From Persephonella marina EX-H1 (GTDB taxonomy: Bacteria; Aquificota; Aquificia; Aquificales; Hydrogenothermaceae), in contig NC_012440.1 of NCBI RefSeq assembly GCF_000021565.1, positions 1,380,210 to 1,444,209 of the forward strand: a stretch of 64,000 nt of DNA, written 5' to 3'. Both the position numbers and the translations under genes were made by a program. This document shows positions 14,120-21,886 of this stretch, in pieces; positions within the stretch are counted from its first letter, which is position 1, and every line of letters starts with the position of its first letter. The notes beneath the pieces were generated by a model. It ran no database searches and had not been told where the DNA came from. It saw nothing but the letters and a program-made list of their open reading frames with translations.

Positions 14120-15283
14120 ATGAAAACCATTTTTTATTTTTTAGCCCTTTTTATTTTTGGTTACGCAGCAGCAGAGCAGGGAAAAACTCAGGAGGAAAAA
14201 CCACCTATCGTGCCGGAAAAAAGAGTTCTACACCCACCTTTTGAGATCGGTGATTGTACGCTCTGTCACGTGGAGAAGGACGGTAATAAGTACGCTCTTT
14301 CCCAGGAACCTCCTGATCTGTGTTATATGTGTCATGAAAGGAAGGATACGAAAACCAGAGTTCACGGGCCGATAGCTGCAGGTATGTGTACAGCCTGTCA
14401 CGATCCTCACCAGTCAGATACAATGAGACTTCTGAAAGCAGACTCTGTTAATGATCTCTGTTTCGCATGTCACGAAGATAAGAAAAAACAGTTTTTATCA
14501 AAACCATATATGCATCCACCTGTTAAGGATCAGTGTATTAACTGTCACGATCCTCACCAGGAGAATCATAGGTACAGACTGTTTGCAGATAGAAGGTTTG
14601 ATCTATGTGTATCATGTCATGCTGATAAAAAGGAATGGGTTGAAAAGGTAAAGAATAAACACGGTGCTATAAAGATAAAAGATAGATGTCTGAACTGTCA
14701 CGATCCACACTCATCTGAGAATGAGAAGTTCCTCAGAAAACCGACGGCTATGGATGTGTGTTTAACATGTCATAACAAAGAGCTGAAGAGGGAAGAGGAT
14801 GGGGTTACATTAATGAATATGAAAAAGCATCTTGATGAAAATCCTGACTGGCACGGGCCTATACAGTGGGGTGACTGTGCAATGTGTCATAACCCCCACG
14901 GTTCAGACAACTTCAGAATGCTAAAACTTCCATTCCCTGAGACATTCTATGCCAGCTTTAATATTAACAAGTACATATGTTTTATGTGTCACGAAACGGA
15001 AAGATTTACTGAAGTTCTCACAACAACAGCAACGAACTTCAGAAATGGAGAGGTAAACCTCCATTATGTTCATGTTAACCAGAAAAAGGGTAGAACATGT
15101 AGAGCCTGCCATGACTGGCACGCAACAAGAGATACACCTCACCATATTAGAAAGTATATGAAGTTTGGAAAGATAAAAGCACCTTTAAGATACATACCTA
15201 CTAAAACAGGTGGTTCATGTGCTCCTATGTGTCACCCAAGGAGGTATTACGATAGAGAAAATCCTGTAATCAACAAGAGATAG
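14120..15283 (+). CDS. Multiheme c-type cytochrome, 11 CxxCH plus one CX3CH
   Basis: A 387-residue periplasmic protein starting at ATG 14120. A GTG nine bases earlier is in frame, but the AGGGGTGG site overlaps that GTG and is well spaced for the ATG. A signal peptide (ending AAA/EQG) is followed by paired heme modules (CTLCH, CYMCH, CTACHDPHQ, CFACH, CINCHDPHQ, CVSCH, CLNCHDPHS, CLTCH, CAMCHNPHG, CFMCH, CRACHDWH) of the doubled-CXXCH class, and then CAPMCH, an expanded CX3CH site inside the conserved GGSCAPxCH...YDR tail. It is homologous along its length to the membrane-anchored protein at 16085. As first gene of the + operon it probably carries electrons across the periplasm. Confidence 0.9.
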   Translation: MKTIFYFLALFIFGYAAAEQGKTQEEKPPIVPEKRVLHPPFEIGDCTLCHVEKDGNKYALSQEPPDLCYMCHERKDTKTRVHGPIAAGMCTACHDPHQSDTMRLLKADSVNDLCFACHEDKKKQFLSKPYMHPPVKDQCINCHDPHQENHRYRLFADRRFDLCVSCHADKKEWVEKVKNKHGAIKIKDRCLNCHDPHSSENEKFLRKPTAMDVCLTCHNKELKREEDGVTLMNMKKHLDENPDWHGPIQWGDCAMCHNPHGSDNFRMLKLPFPETFYASFNINKYICFMCHETERFTEVLTTTATNFRNGEVNLHYVHVNQKKGRTCRACHDWHATRDTPHHIRKYMKFGKIKAPLRYIPTKTGGSCAPMCHPRRYYDRENPVINKR

Positions 15284-15289
15284 GGATAA

Positions 15290-15309
15290 ATAGGGGCTTA
15301 TGCCCCTAT
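15290..15309 (+). other. Intergenic RNA hairpin between two cytochrome genes
   Basis: A perfect 8-bp stem (15290-15297 with 15302-15309, AGGGGC/GCCCCT core) encloses a 4-nt loop, 6 nt after the upstream stop. It has no T run, so it is not a classical terminator. It covers an in-frame ATG at 15300, arguing that translation of the next gene starts at 15333. It may adjust relative expression of the two cytochromes or protect the upstream mRNA 3' end. Confidence 0.55.
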
Positions 15310-15332
15310 ATAATATATGTGAGGACGGAAGG

Positions 15333-16073
15333 ATGGGGAATGAAAAGAAAGATGATGGCAGACTGGAAGAAACCCACGAAGAGAACGAGATAGGTGGAGA
15401 GAAAAAGGCAGGAAAGAAAGGTTTTTTAATCGGGGTTTCTTTACTTGTTGCAGGTGTTGTTATTGGGCTTGTAATAGCCTACATAGTTGTATATGCCGTT
15501 AAACTGACAGGTGGTGCCCAGTTCTGTAAGTCATGTCACCCAATGCAACCTATGTATAAAGCCTATTCAAAGGATACGCATGGTGGTTGGGGAAGAAGTG
15601 GGTTTGTGGCACACTGTACTGACTGTCATCTTCCTCACGACAGTATAATCGGATACCTTGTAAGAAAGGTTCAGGTCGGTCTACACGATTTTAAGGTAAT
15701 GGTTTTTGGTGATCCAAGTAAGGTAAACTGGCATGAAAAAAGGGAACACAGAAGATACTTTGTTTACGATTCAGGATGCCTTCACTGTCATGAGAACCTT
15801 CTTGCTGCAACAATGAAAAAGAAGAAAGCATTTATAGCGCATAAGGCATACTTTTCTGGAAAACTTGTGGTCAGGATAGGTCATGAGAAGGATAAGGCCC
15901 ACTGTGTAGACTGTCATAAACATGTAGGTCATAAAGATTTAGGTAAATATTTACCACCGCCACCACCAGAAGAAAAACTGATTGAAGAATCAGAAAAACT
16001 TATAGAAGAATCAGTAAAAGAGCTTGAAAAAGAAGAAAAATCAGAAAATAAGCATAACTCCGGTAAACATTAG
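15333..16073 (+). CDS. NapC/NrfH/CymA-type tetraheme quinol dehydrogenase
   Basis: A 246-residue protein: a charged cytoplasmic start, one transmembrane helix (about 31-56), then periplasmic heme sites C65-H69 (CKSCHPM), C95-H99 (CTDCHLPH), C149-H153 and C191-H195, ending in a Pro then Glu/Lys-rich tail. In this family the protein oxidises membrane quinol and passes electrons to periplasmic cytochromes; the CxxCHxM at heme 1 fits the methionine-ligated first heme of NrfH/NapC. ATG 15333 is chosen because the earlier ATG (15300) sits in a hairpin; GAGG lies 8 nt upstream. Located between two 12-heme genes, it is the likely electron entry point of the island. Confidence 0.9.
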   Translation: MGNEKKDDGRLEETHEENEIGGEKKAGKKGFLIGVSLLVAGVVIGLVIAYIVVYAVKLTGGAQFCKSCHPMQPMYKAYSKDTHGGWGRSGFVAHCTDCHLPHDSIIGYLVRKVQVGLHDFKVMVFGDPSKVNWHEKREHRRYFVYDSGCLHCHENLLAATMKKKKAFIAHKAYFSGKLVVRIGHEKDKAHCVDCHKHVGHKDLGKYLPPPPPEEKLIEESEKLIEESVKELEKEEKSENKHNSGKH

Positions 16074-16084
16074 AGAGGCTCAAG

Positions 16085-17689
16085 ATGGAAAAATTAAAAG
16101 GGATGCTAACTAAAGTTTTTAAGTCAAAGAAATTAATAATAGGTATCATTCTATTTGGAACCATCATCGTGTTTGCAGGGGGTGGATATTATCTGTGGCA
16201 GAAGAGGATTCCTCAAAAAACGGCTATGGTTCTGAAAAATATAGTTCACAATCTATTTTTTGAAAAACATCATCCAGGGGATATATATGGTGTGGTTCAT
16301 ATAGAAGAGCATGGTGAAGAGATAGAACTCTCTGAACTTGAACTTCCAGAGGAGGAGAAGGAAAGAATAAAGGAAGAGGAAAAGATAGAAAAGGAACTCA
16401 AAAAATTAGAAAAGAAAAAGGTAAAGATTGCAAAAGCTCCAAAACCTAAAAAGATAATGAAGCCTCTACCTATTGAGGAATATCCTAAGGAACTCCTCCC
16501 TCTAAAGAAGGTCTTACATAAACCTTTTAAGATGGGAGCCTGTGCTATATGTCACGAGGTTGATGAACATGGAAAGGTTATAAAGGTTGGTAAAAAGTAT
16601 GTTCTGACAAAGAGGACAATAGAGGATCTCTGTTACTCATGTCATAAAGAGAGATATATAAAAAAGTATGACCACAAACCTGTTAAAGAGGGGAAATGTT
16701 TAAGCTGTCATGATCCTCACCAGAGCGATACTAAAAGATTACTTAAAGCCCCAACAGTTCCACTGTTATGTGTTTCATGTCACGATCCTAAAAAAGCCAA
16801 AAAGTTAAAGATTAAGAAGGTTGTAAATATCAAGGTTAAGTACAAACATAAACCTGTTGATAAAAACTGTCTCAACTGTCACGACCCTCACACTTCAAAC
16901 TATAAAAAACTCTTACTTACAAAACTTGACTGGAGAAAAGATTTCTGTCTTGACTGTCACTCAAAGGTAAAAGATCCAAAAGTTAAGAAAAAGATTGATC
17001 TTATTCCTTTCCTCAAAGTTGTTAAAGTTCAACACAACGCCGTTTATGATGAGGATAAGTGTGCTAACTGCCACAATATTCACGGATCAAATAATAAAGG
17101 AATGCTTAAAGAACCCCAGCCTAAGGTATGTCTTGAATGTCACGATGAGGAAGTTAAAAAGGAAGAAACTGGAGAGCTTCTTATAAATATGGCAAAACAT
17201 CTTAGAGAAAATAAATACTGGCACAAACCTATAAAAGAGGTTGAGAAGAGAGGAGGCTGTGCTGCCTGCCATAACCCACACGGTTCTAAGTATCCATACA
17301 TACTTAAGAAGTTCTTCACAAAAGAGTTCTATCTTGAAGGTTCAAAGTTTGGAGATATGATGTGCTTCAGCTGTCACAAGGAAAAAGAGAGATTTACAGA
17401 AAGGATAACCGTTAAGGCAACTAACTTTAGAAATGGTGAGCTGAATCTTCATTTTATCCATACACAGGGTAAAAAAGGAAGAACATGTATAGCATGTCAC
17501 GATCCACATGCTTCAAAATGGCCTACACTTATAGGAAAGTATACAGAGTTTAACGGAATACTTTTCCCTATAAGATATAAGAAAACGAAAACAGGTGGTT
17601 CATGTGCTCCTGCCTGTCATGATGAGTTCAAATATGATAGGTTAAAACCTGTTAAAAATATCGGTGCTATAAGACAGGAGTTTAAATAA
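16085..17689 (+). CDS. Membrane-anchored multiheme cytochrome, 11 CxxCH plus one CX3CH
   Basis: A 534-residue protein with one N-terminal transmembrane helix (about 16-36), a charged Glu/Lys/Pro spacer (about 75-135), then heme modules CAICH, CYSCH, CLSCHDPHQ, CVSCHDP, CLNCHDPH, CLDCH, CANCHNIHG, CLECH, CAACHNPHG, CFSCH and CIACHDPH, and finally CAPACH (CX3CH). The order and the ATNFRNGELNLHFIH segment match the protein at 14120, so these are paralogs, one soluble and one anchored. The spacer would let the heme part reach across the periplasm. It lies 11 nt after the NapC-type gene, its probable electron donor. Confidence 0.9.
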   Translation: MEKLKGMLTKVFKSKKLIIGIILFGTIIVFAGGGYYLWQKRIPQKTAMVLKNIVHNLFFEKHHPGDIYGVVHIEEHGEEIELSELELPEEEKERIKEEEKIEKELKKLEKKKVKIAKAPKPKKIMKPLPIEEYPKELLPLKKVLHKPFKMGACAICHEVDEHGKVIKVGKKYVLTKRTIEDLCYSCHKERYIKKYDHKPVKEGKCLSCHDPHQSDTKRLLKAPTVPLLCVSCHDPKKAKKLKIKKVVNIKVKYKHKPVDKNCLNCHDPHTSNYKKLLLTKLDWRKDFCLDCHSKVKDPKVKKKIDLIPFLKVVKVQHNAVYDEDKCANCHNIHGSNNKGMLKEPQPKVCLECHDEEVKKEETGELLINMAKHLRENKYWHKPIKEVEKRGGCAACHNPHGSKYPYILKKFFTKEFYLEGSKFGDMMCFSCHKEKERFTERITVKATNFRNGELNLHFIHTQGKKGRTCIACHDPHASKWPTLIGKYTEFNGILFPIRYKKTKTGGSCAPACHDEFKYDRLKPVKNIGAIRQEFK

Positions 17690-17708
17690 TACTTGTGGAC
17701 TGAGTGAA

Positions 17709-18821
17709 ATGGGAAGATTAATTGGATTTATAGGACTGCTTTTATTTTTTTCGAGCTTAACCGTATACGGTAAGGAGGATAAGGTTATACGTATTCCATT
17801 ACATTTAAAGACAGAAAGTAAGGATCCTATAGAGATAATACAGCCGTACGACAACAGTATCCATTATGAGGATACCGCCTCAATAGTAATAAAGATTGAT
17901 CAGAAAAGGGTTAAGAAGATAGAGGTTATAACAACATACCAGATATTCAAACTTGATGCTGAGGAAACTCTTCTATACAAAGACAAAAAAAGAAAAGAGG
18001 TACATCATATAAAGATAAAGAAAGACAGGGATACTTACTGTAAAAGTATAAACCTCAGATATGGGAAAAATCTCATTCAGGTTATCGGATATACAAAAGA
18101 CGGTAAAAAGGTAAAGAAGGTTGTAGAGATATATCTTGCATCTCCTGTTCTCAGAGCATACAAATATCCACCTCCCAAGTATAAGGAGATCTTCTTCCAC
18201 AAGGATGAGAATGAGATAGTATGTGTAGAGTGTCATGATATGACAGTTAATGAGATAAAAGGTGTTGCTTTTGAAGATGTTACAAAATCTAACTGTTATC
18301 CCTGTCATAAAAAGTTGATGACGAAATATGAGTACAAACATGCACCTGCAAGAAACTGGCTGTGTGCAACAACCTGTCATACAGGAAAAACAGGAAGGTT
18401 AAATAAAAGGCTTGAAGGAAAATCTAAGTATGTGTATCCTGAACCTCAGGGTGAACTGTGTTATACTTGTCATAAGAAAAAACTTAAAGAGTGGGATGAG
18501 AAGAAATTCCATCACGATCCTGTAGTTGCCGGTATGTGTGACAAATGCCATAATCCACATGCTTCACCTTATAGGTACTTTTTGAGAAAACCTGTATGGT
18601 ACCTCTGTACAACATGCCATGAGGATAAAATTTTAAGAGGCCATATCGCATTTACATTTCTTGGGAAACCTCACCCTACAAAAGGATATAAGGATCCTTC
18701 TGATCCTAAACAGGAGAGGGAACTGTCCTGTATAAGCTGTCATGAACCGCATTCATCAGATAATAACTATATGCTTGTAAAAGAGTTTAAAACATTGTGT
18801 AATATGTGTCATAAGAAGTAA
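17709..18821 (+). CDS. Octaheme cytochrome with Ig-like N-terminal domain (7 CxxCH plus CX3CH)
   Basis: A 370-residue protein: signal peptide (1-21), a beta-sandwich-like domain of about 130 residues (IEIIQPYDNSIHYEDTASIVIKI... to GYTKDGKKVKKVVEIYLASP) containing the motif KDRDTYCKS with a lone cysteine, then eight heme sites: CVECH, CYPCH, CATTCH (CX3CH), CYTCH, CDKCHNPH, CTTCH, CISCHEPH and a terminal CNMCH. It pairs with 18838-19818, which has the same layout. The Ig-like part could dock on a barrel, partner cytochrome or surface polymer; this is inferred. The ribosome-binding site is weak (GAGTG). Confidence 0.85.
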   Translation: MGRLIGFIGLLLFFSSLTVYGKEDKVIRIPLHLKTESKDPIEIIQPYDNSIHYEDTASIVIKIDQKRVKKIEVITTYQIFKLDAEETLLYKDKKRKEVHHIKIKKDRDTYCKSINLRYGKNLIQVIGYTKDGKKVKKVVEIYLASPVLRAYKYPPPKYKEIFFHKDENEIVCVECHDMTVNEIKGVAFEDVTKSNCYPCHKKLMTKYEYKHAPARNWLCATTCHTGKTGRLNKRLEGKSKYVYPEPQGELCYTCHKKKLKEWDEKKFHHDPVVAGMCDKCHNPHASPYRYFLRKPVWYLCTTCHEDKILRGHIAFTFLGKPHPTKGYKDPSDPKQERELSCISCHEPHSSDNNYMLVKEFKTLCNMCHKK

Positions 18822-18837
18822 TTTCAGGGGAGACAAG

Positions 18838-19818
18838 ATGACAAGACTTTTAGTTATTTTACTGGTATTTGTGATTTTTTCAGCATCTAATGCGATTGAG
18901 ATTTTATCGCCTTTAGATAAGGATATATATCAGGAGGAGTTTGCCTCCGTATCTGTCAGACTCTCACAGGATGAGGTAAAAAAAGGTTCCCATATATTAA
19001 TAAATGTAAATGGTGCGAGGGAGTACAAAATAAAGATAAGTAAAGACAGAGATACTTTCTGTAAATCTGTGAAGATAAGACCTGGAGAGAACAAAATAAA
19101 GGTGATCTATTATTCATCAGATGGTATTGAGGGGGAGAAAGAGGTATCCGTCTTTCTCTATTCTCCGATATATAAAGAAGCTGAAGAACCACCTTACATT
19201 TATGAGGAAGTAGCTTTTCATCAAAAAGAGAATGAGAATAAATGTTCAAAATGTCATGATATGCGTTCTCTGAAACCTGAGGTGATTCCACCATCCCCTG
19301 AATCTTCACCATGTTACAGCTGTCATAAGGTTTTAACATCAAGAGCCAGAGTGCATGCTCCTTCTGCAAACTATGTTTGTAATTACTGCCATATTGATGA
19401 AGGTAAAAGTTATGAAAGGTATGAGACACCATTTCCTATAGCTGATACATGTTTTTCCTGTCATGAGTTTAGAAAGAAAGTATGGTGGAATAAAAAGTAT
19501 ATTCACGGCCCAACATCAACAGGTCAGTGTAATATATGCCATAACCCCCACTCATCAGATAATCTGTTTTTTGTTAAAAAGCCTATATGGAATCTATGTA
19601 CATCCTGCCACAGTGAGAAAGCATCGGGTGTTCACGTTGTTGCCGGCTTTGTTTACGGAAAGTCACATCCAACTAAAGGAAGACCGGATCCATCCAGACC
19701 TGGAAGAGAGCTGGTATGTTCAAGCTGTCATAATCCCCATGGGTCAAACTACAAATTCTTTTTCAACAACGATTATACAGGTGACAGGTATATATGTCTG
19801 ATGTGTCATAAAAAATAA
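18838..19818 (+). CDS. Octaheme cytochrome with Ig-like N-terminal domain (8 CxxCH)
   Basis: A 326-residue paralog of the preceding gene. A signal peptide (1-19) is followed by an Ig-like domain (IEILSPLDKDIYQEEFASVSVRL...) with the shared KDRDTFCKS motif, then eight canonical sites: CSKCH, CYSCH, CNYCH, CFSCH, CNICHNPH, CTSCH, CSSCHNPHG and a terminal CLMCH. Its third site is ordinary CNYCH where the neighbour has CATTCH, so the spacing change arose in one copy. The SD AGGGGAGA lies ahead of the ATG, 16 nt after the upstream stop. It is the last gene of the + cytochrome operon; no convincing terminator was seen after it. Confidence 0.87.
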   Translation: MTRLLVILLVFVIFSASNAIEILSPLDKDIYQEEFASVSVRLSQDEVKKGSHILINVNGAREYKIKISKDRDTFCKSVKIRPGENKIKVIYYSSDGIEGEKEVSVFLYSPIYKEAEEPPYIYEEVAFHQKENENKCSKCHDMRSLKPEVIPPSPESSPCYSCHKVLTSRARVHAPSANYVCNYCHIDEGKSYERYETPFPIADTCFSCHEFRKKVWWNKKYIHGPTSTGQCNICHNPHSSDNLFFVKKPIWNLCTSCHSEKASGVHVVAGFVYGKSHPTKGRPDPSRPGRELVCSSCHNPHGSNYKFFFNNDYTGDRYICLMCHKK

Positions 19819-19916
19819 GCTAAATCAGATACATATTCTTTCCGATCCATTATATATAAGTCCAGAATCAGATTTACAGACCAGACAGTAAGTTAGTGCT
19901 TGTTAACCGAGTATGT

Positions 19917-19957
19917 TTGGACTTATTATTAATTTGTCATAATATTTAGTAAATATT
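19917..19957 (+). promoter_or_regulatory. Candidate sqr promoter with overlapping palindrome
   Basis: TTGGAC (19917-19922), 17 nt, TAATAT (19940-19945) form a plausible promoter. A perfect dyad, AATATTTA-G-TAAATATT (19941-19957), covers the -10 and start region, which is typical of a repressor operator. The gap 19819-20016 shows no gene. Confidence 0.4.
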
Positions 19958-20016
19958 CACTAATTAATTTTTGCTTATATATTTATATTATAAAATCATT
20001 TTTGGAGGAAAAGAAT

Positions 20017-21441
20017 ATGGCGAAGGTAGTAATCGTAGGGGCAGGATTTGCAGGCCATTACGCCGCACTTGTTCTTCAGGATGCCCTGAAAGGAAAGGGC
20101 AATCATGAAATTACTGTCATCAGTCGTGTTCCTAAGTTTACCTACATTCCTTCTCTAGTCTGGGTAGGAATAGGGCAGATGACAGCTGAAGAGACACAGT
20201 TTGACCTGAAACCTGTTTACGACAAAGTGGGGATCAATTACATTCATGGAACGGTTACAGAGGTACATCCTGATGATCAGTATGTTGTTGCTCAGCTCCC
20301 TAACGGTGAGACACAGAATGTGAGCTATGATTATGTTATTATCGCAACAGGACCTTACTTAAATTTTGCTGCTACTGAAGGGTTAGGTCCGGAAAACGGG
20401 TATACACAGTCTATCTGTACACCTCCTCACGCAACACAGGCAGCTTCAGCTTATCTTGATCTTGTCAGCAGAATGGAGAAAGGTGAGAAGGTAAAGATTA
20501 TTGTAGGAACAGGTCACGGTATGTGTACATGTCAGGGAGCAGCTTTTGAGTATATCTGTAACATCCATAACGATCTTGTGGATAGAGGTTTAAGGGATAA
20601 GGCTGAACTTCTCTGGATATCAAACGAACCTGCTCTCGGTGATTTTGGTATTGACGGTTTAGAGATGAAGTATAAAGGAAATATCTTTACATCTGAAGAT
20701 ATGGTCAGATATGTATTTGAACAGTACGGTATTAAATGGGAGATTAAATCTCATGTTAAAAAAGTTGAGCAGGGTAAGGTTTACACATTAAATCTTGATG
20801 GTGAAGAGAAGGAGTTTGATTTTGATTTTGCTATGCTTATACCTCCATTCAAAGCACAGCCTATAAAATGGATAGATAAAGATGGAAACGATATAACAGA
20901 GAAGATGTGTAACCCTGCTGGATTTGTTAAGGTTGATGCTAACTACGGTAAACCTTATGAGGAGCTTGATGGTCCTGACTGGCCTAAAACATACCAGAAC
21001 CCTATCTACAAAAACGTGTTTGCGGCAGGGATAGCATTTGCACCTCCAGGTCCTTTATCAAAACCTGCGAAGGCACCAGATGGAACTCCGATCGGACCTA
21101 CACCACCAAGAACTGGTTATACTTCAGAGCTGTCAGGAAGAGCAGCAGCTCTAAATATAGTTGATCTTATTGAGGGTAGAGAGCCTTCCCACACAGCTTC
21201 AATGGCTGAAACACCTGGTTTATGCGTAGCTTCTATGAAAAACCATCCAACTTCTGGTGAGGCTGCAACTATAGCTATATACCCTGTTGCAAGAAACAGA
21301 GCTAAATACCCAGAGTACGGAAGAGATCTTGATCTGTGTATAGCTGAGGTAGGTCTTGCAGGTGCATGGTTTAAAGCTATGCTCCACCATGCATTCCTCT
21401 ATAAACTACAGGCTAAGCCTGGATGGAAGCTTATACCTTAA
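20017..21441 (+). CDS. sqr: Sulfide:quinone oxidoreductase family flavoprotein
   Basis: A 474-residue protein starting at ATG 20017 with GGAGG 8 nt upstream; an in-frame TTG at 20002 overlaps that site and is rejected. The N-terminal FAD dinucleotide fold has VVIVGAGFAGHYAA, with YVIIATGP (about 107-113) and a C-terminal FAD segment (NVFAAGIAFAPPG). Cysteines are at 134, 170, 172, 181, 298, 403 and 441; the family uses two or three of these for sulfide oxidation and polysulfide formation. The C-terminal part (HHAFLYKLQ...) is of the amphipathic membrane-associating type. It would oxidise sulfide on the periplasmic face and reduce quinone, supplying quinol to the NapC-type protein next door. 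The SQR subtype cannot be fixed by eye. Confidence 0.85.
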   Translation: MAKVVIVGAGFAGHYAALVLQDALKGKGNHEITVISRVPKFTYIPSLVWVGIGQMTAEETQFDLKPVYDKVGINYIHGTVTEVHPDDQYVVAQLPNGETQNVSYDYVIIATGPYLNFAATEGLGPENGYTQSICTPPHATQAASAYLDLVSRMEKGEKVKIIVGTGHGMCTCQGAAFEYICNIHNDLVDRGLRDKAELLWISNEPALGDFGIDGLEMKYKGNIFTSEDMVRYVFEQYGIKWEIKSHVKKVEQGKVYTLNLDGEEKEFDFDFAMLIPPFKAQPIKWIDKDGNDITEKMCNPAGFVKVDANYGKPYEELDGPDWPKTYQNPIYKNVFAAGIAFAPPGPLSKPAKAPDGTPIGPTPPRTGYTSELSGRAAALNIVDLIEGREPSHTASMAETPGLCVASMKNHPTSGEAATIAIYPVARNRAKYPEYGRDLDLCIAEVGLAGAWFKAMLHHAFLYKLQAKPGWKLIP

Positions 21442-21462
21442 AAATTGATGGAGGTTTGAAGG

Positions 21463-21582
21463 ATGAATAAACAGCAACTTATGGATAAAATGTGGAAAGT
21501 AAGAAAAAATCTTATAGTTCAGGCTTTCAGATTTATTGCACTTGGACTCCAGTTCTGGAAGTTAGTTAAGAAAGCTCACTGA
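21463..21582 (+). CDS. Small amphipathic protein cotranscribed with sqr
   Basis: A 39-codon frame begins MNKQQLMDKMWKVRKNL and continues with a hydrophobic stretch (IVQAFRFIALGLQFWKLV) and a KKAH end. It has its own SD (GGAGGTTTGAAGG) and lies 21 nt after sqr, before the shared terminator. Basic and hydrophobic residues alternate as in an amphipathic or short membrane helix. No family is recognised. A role in anchoring or modulating the flavoprotein is inferred from position only. Confidence 0.65.
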   Translation: MNKQQLMDKMWKVRKNLIVQAFRFIALGLQFWKLVKKAH

Positions 21583-21585
21583 TTG

Positions 21586-21611
21586 AAGGCCCCCTCAAGG
21601 GGGCTTTTTTT
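21586..21611 (+). terminator. Rho-independent terminator of the sqr unit
   Basis: A GCCCCC/GGGGGC stem (21589-21594 with 21599-21604) with a TCAA loop is followed by seven T. It overlaps the last bases of the convergent clpS gene. Confidence 0.85.
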
Positions 21612-21882
21612 AAAGAATTATCTCAACAGAAAGGTCTATCTCTTCCAGTATATTTGCCACCTTTAACGCTTCCTCAAAATCACCTTCATAAACAACGGCT
21701 TTTCCTTTTGTGTGAATCTCCCAGGTAAGGTTTTGGGCTGTTTCAAGATCACATTTTATAGCTTTCATTATCTGGTAGATCACCTCTTCAAAGGTGTGCC
21801 AGTCGTCATTGTAAACAACAACTTTTGCAGGTATATAGGTCTGAACGTCCTTTTCAACTTCAACCTCAAAACCTATACCCAT
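21610..21882 (-). CDS. clpS: ATP-dependent Clp protease adaptor ClpS
   Basis: A 90-residue N-end-rule adaptor that delivers substrates to ClpA/ClpC. The core AKVVVYNDDWHTFEEVIYQIMKAI carries the ClpS NDD-H-T signature, followed by ETAQNLTWEIHTKGKAVVYEGDFEEAL. Start 21882 (MGIGFEVEV) gives the normal family length and follows a GAGGTTAGG site; the longer frame to 21942 would run into nadD. It lies 4 nt after nadD in an htrA-nadD-clpS operon. Confidence 0.92.
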   Translation of the reverse strand: MGIGFEVEVEKDVQTYIPAKVVVYNDDWHTFEEVIYQIMKAIKCDLETAQNLTWEIHTKGKAVVYEGDFEEALKVANILEEIDLSVEIIL

Positions 21883-21886
21883 AGAC

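Noticed and set aside
17973-18380. 135-codon minus-strand frame opposite the octaheme gene at 17709
   Set aside because: Shadow frame: rich in Cys, Tyr and Phe from reverse-complemented codons, no plausible start signal, and the plus strand holds a clear heme protein.
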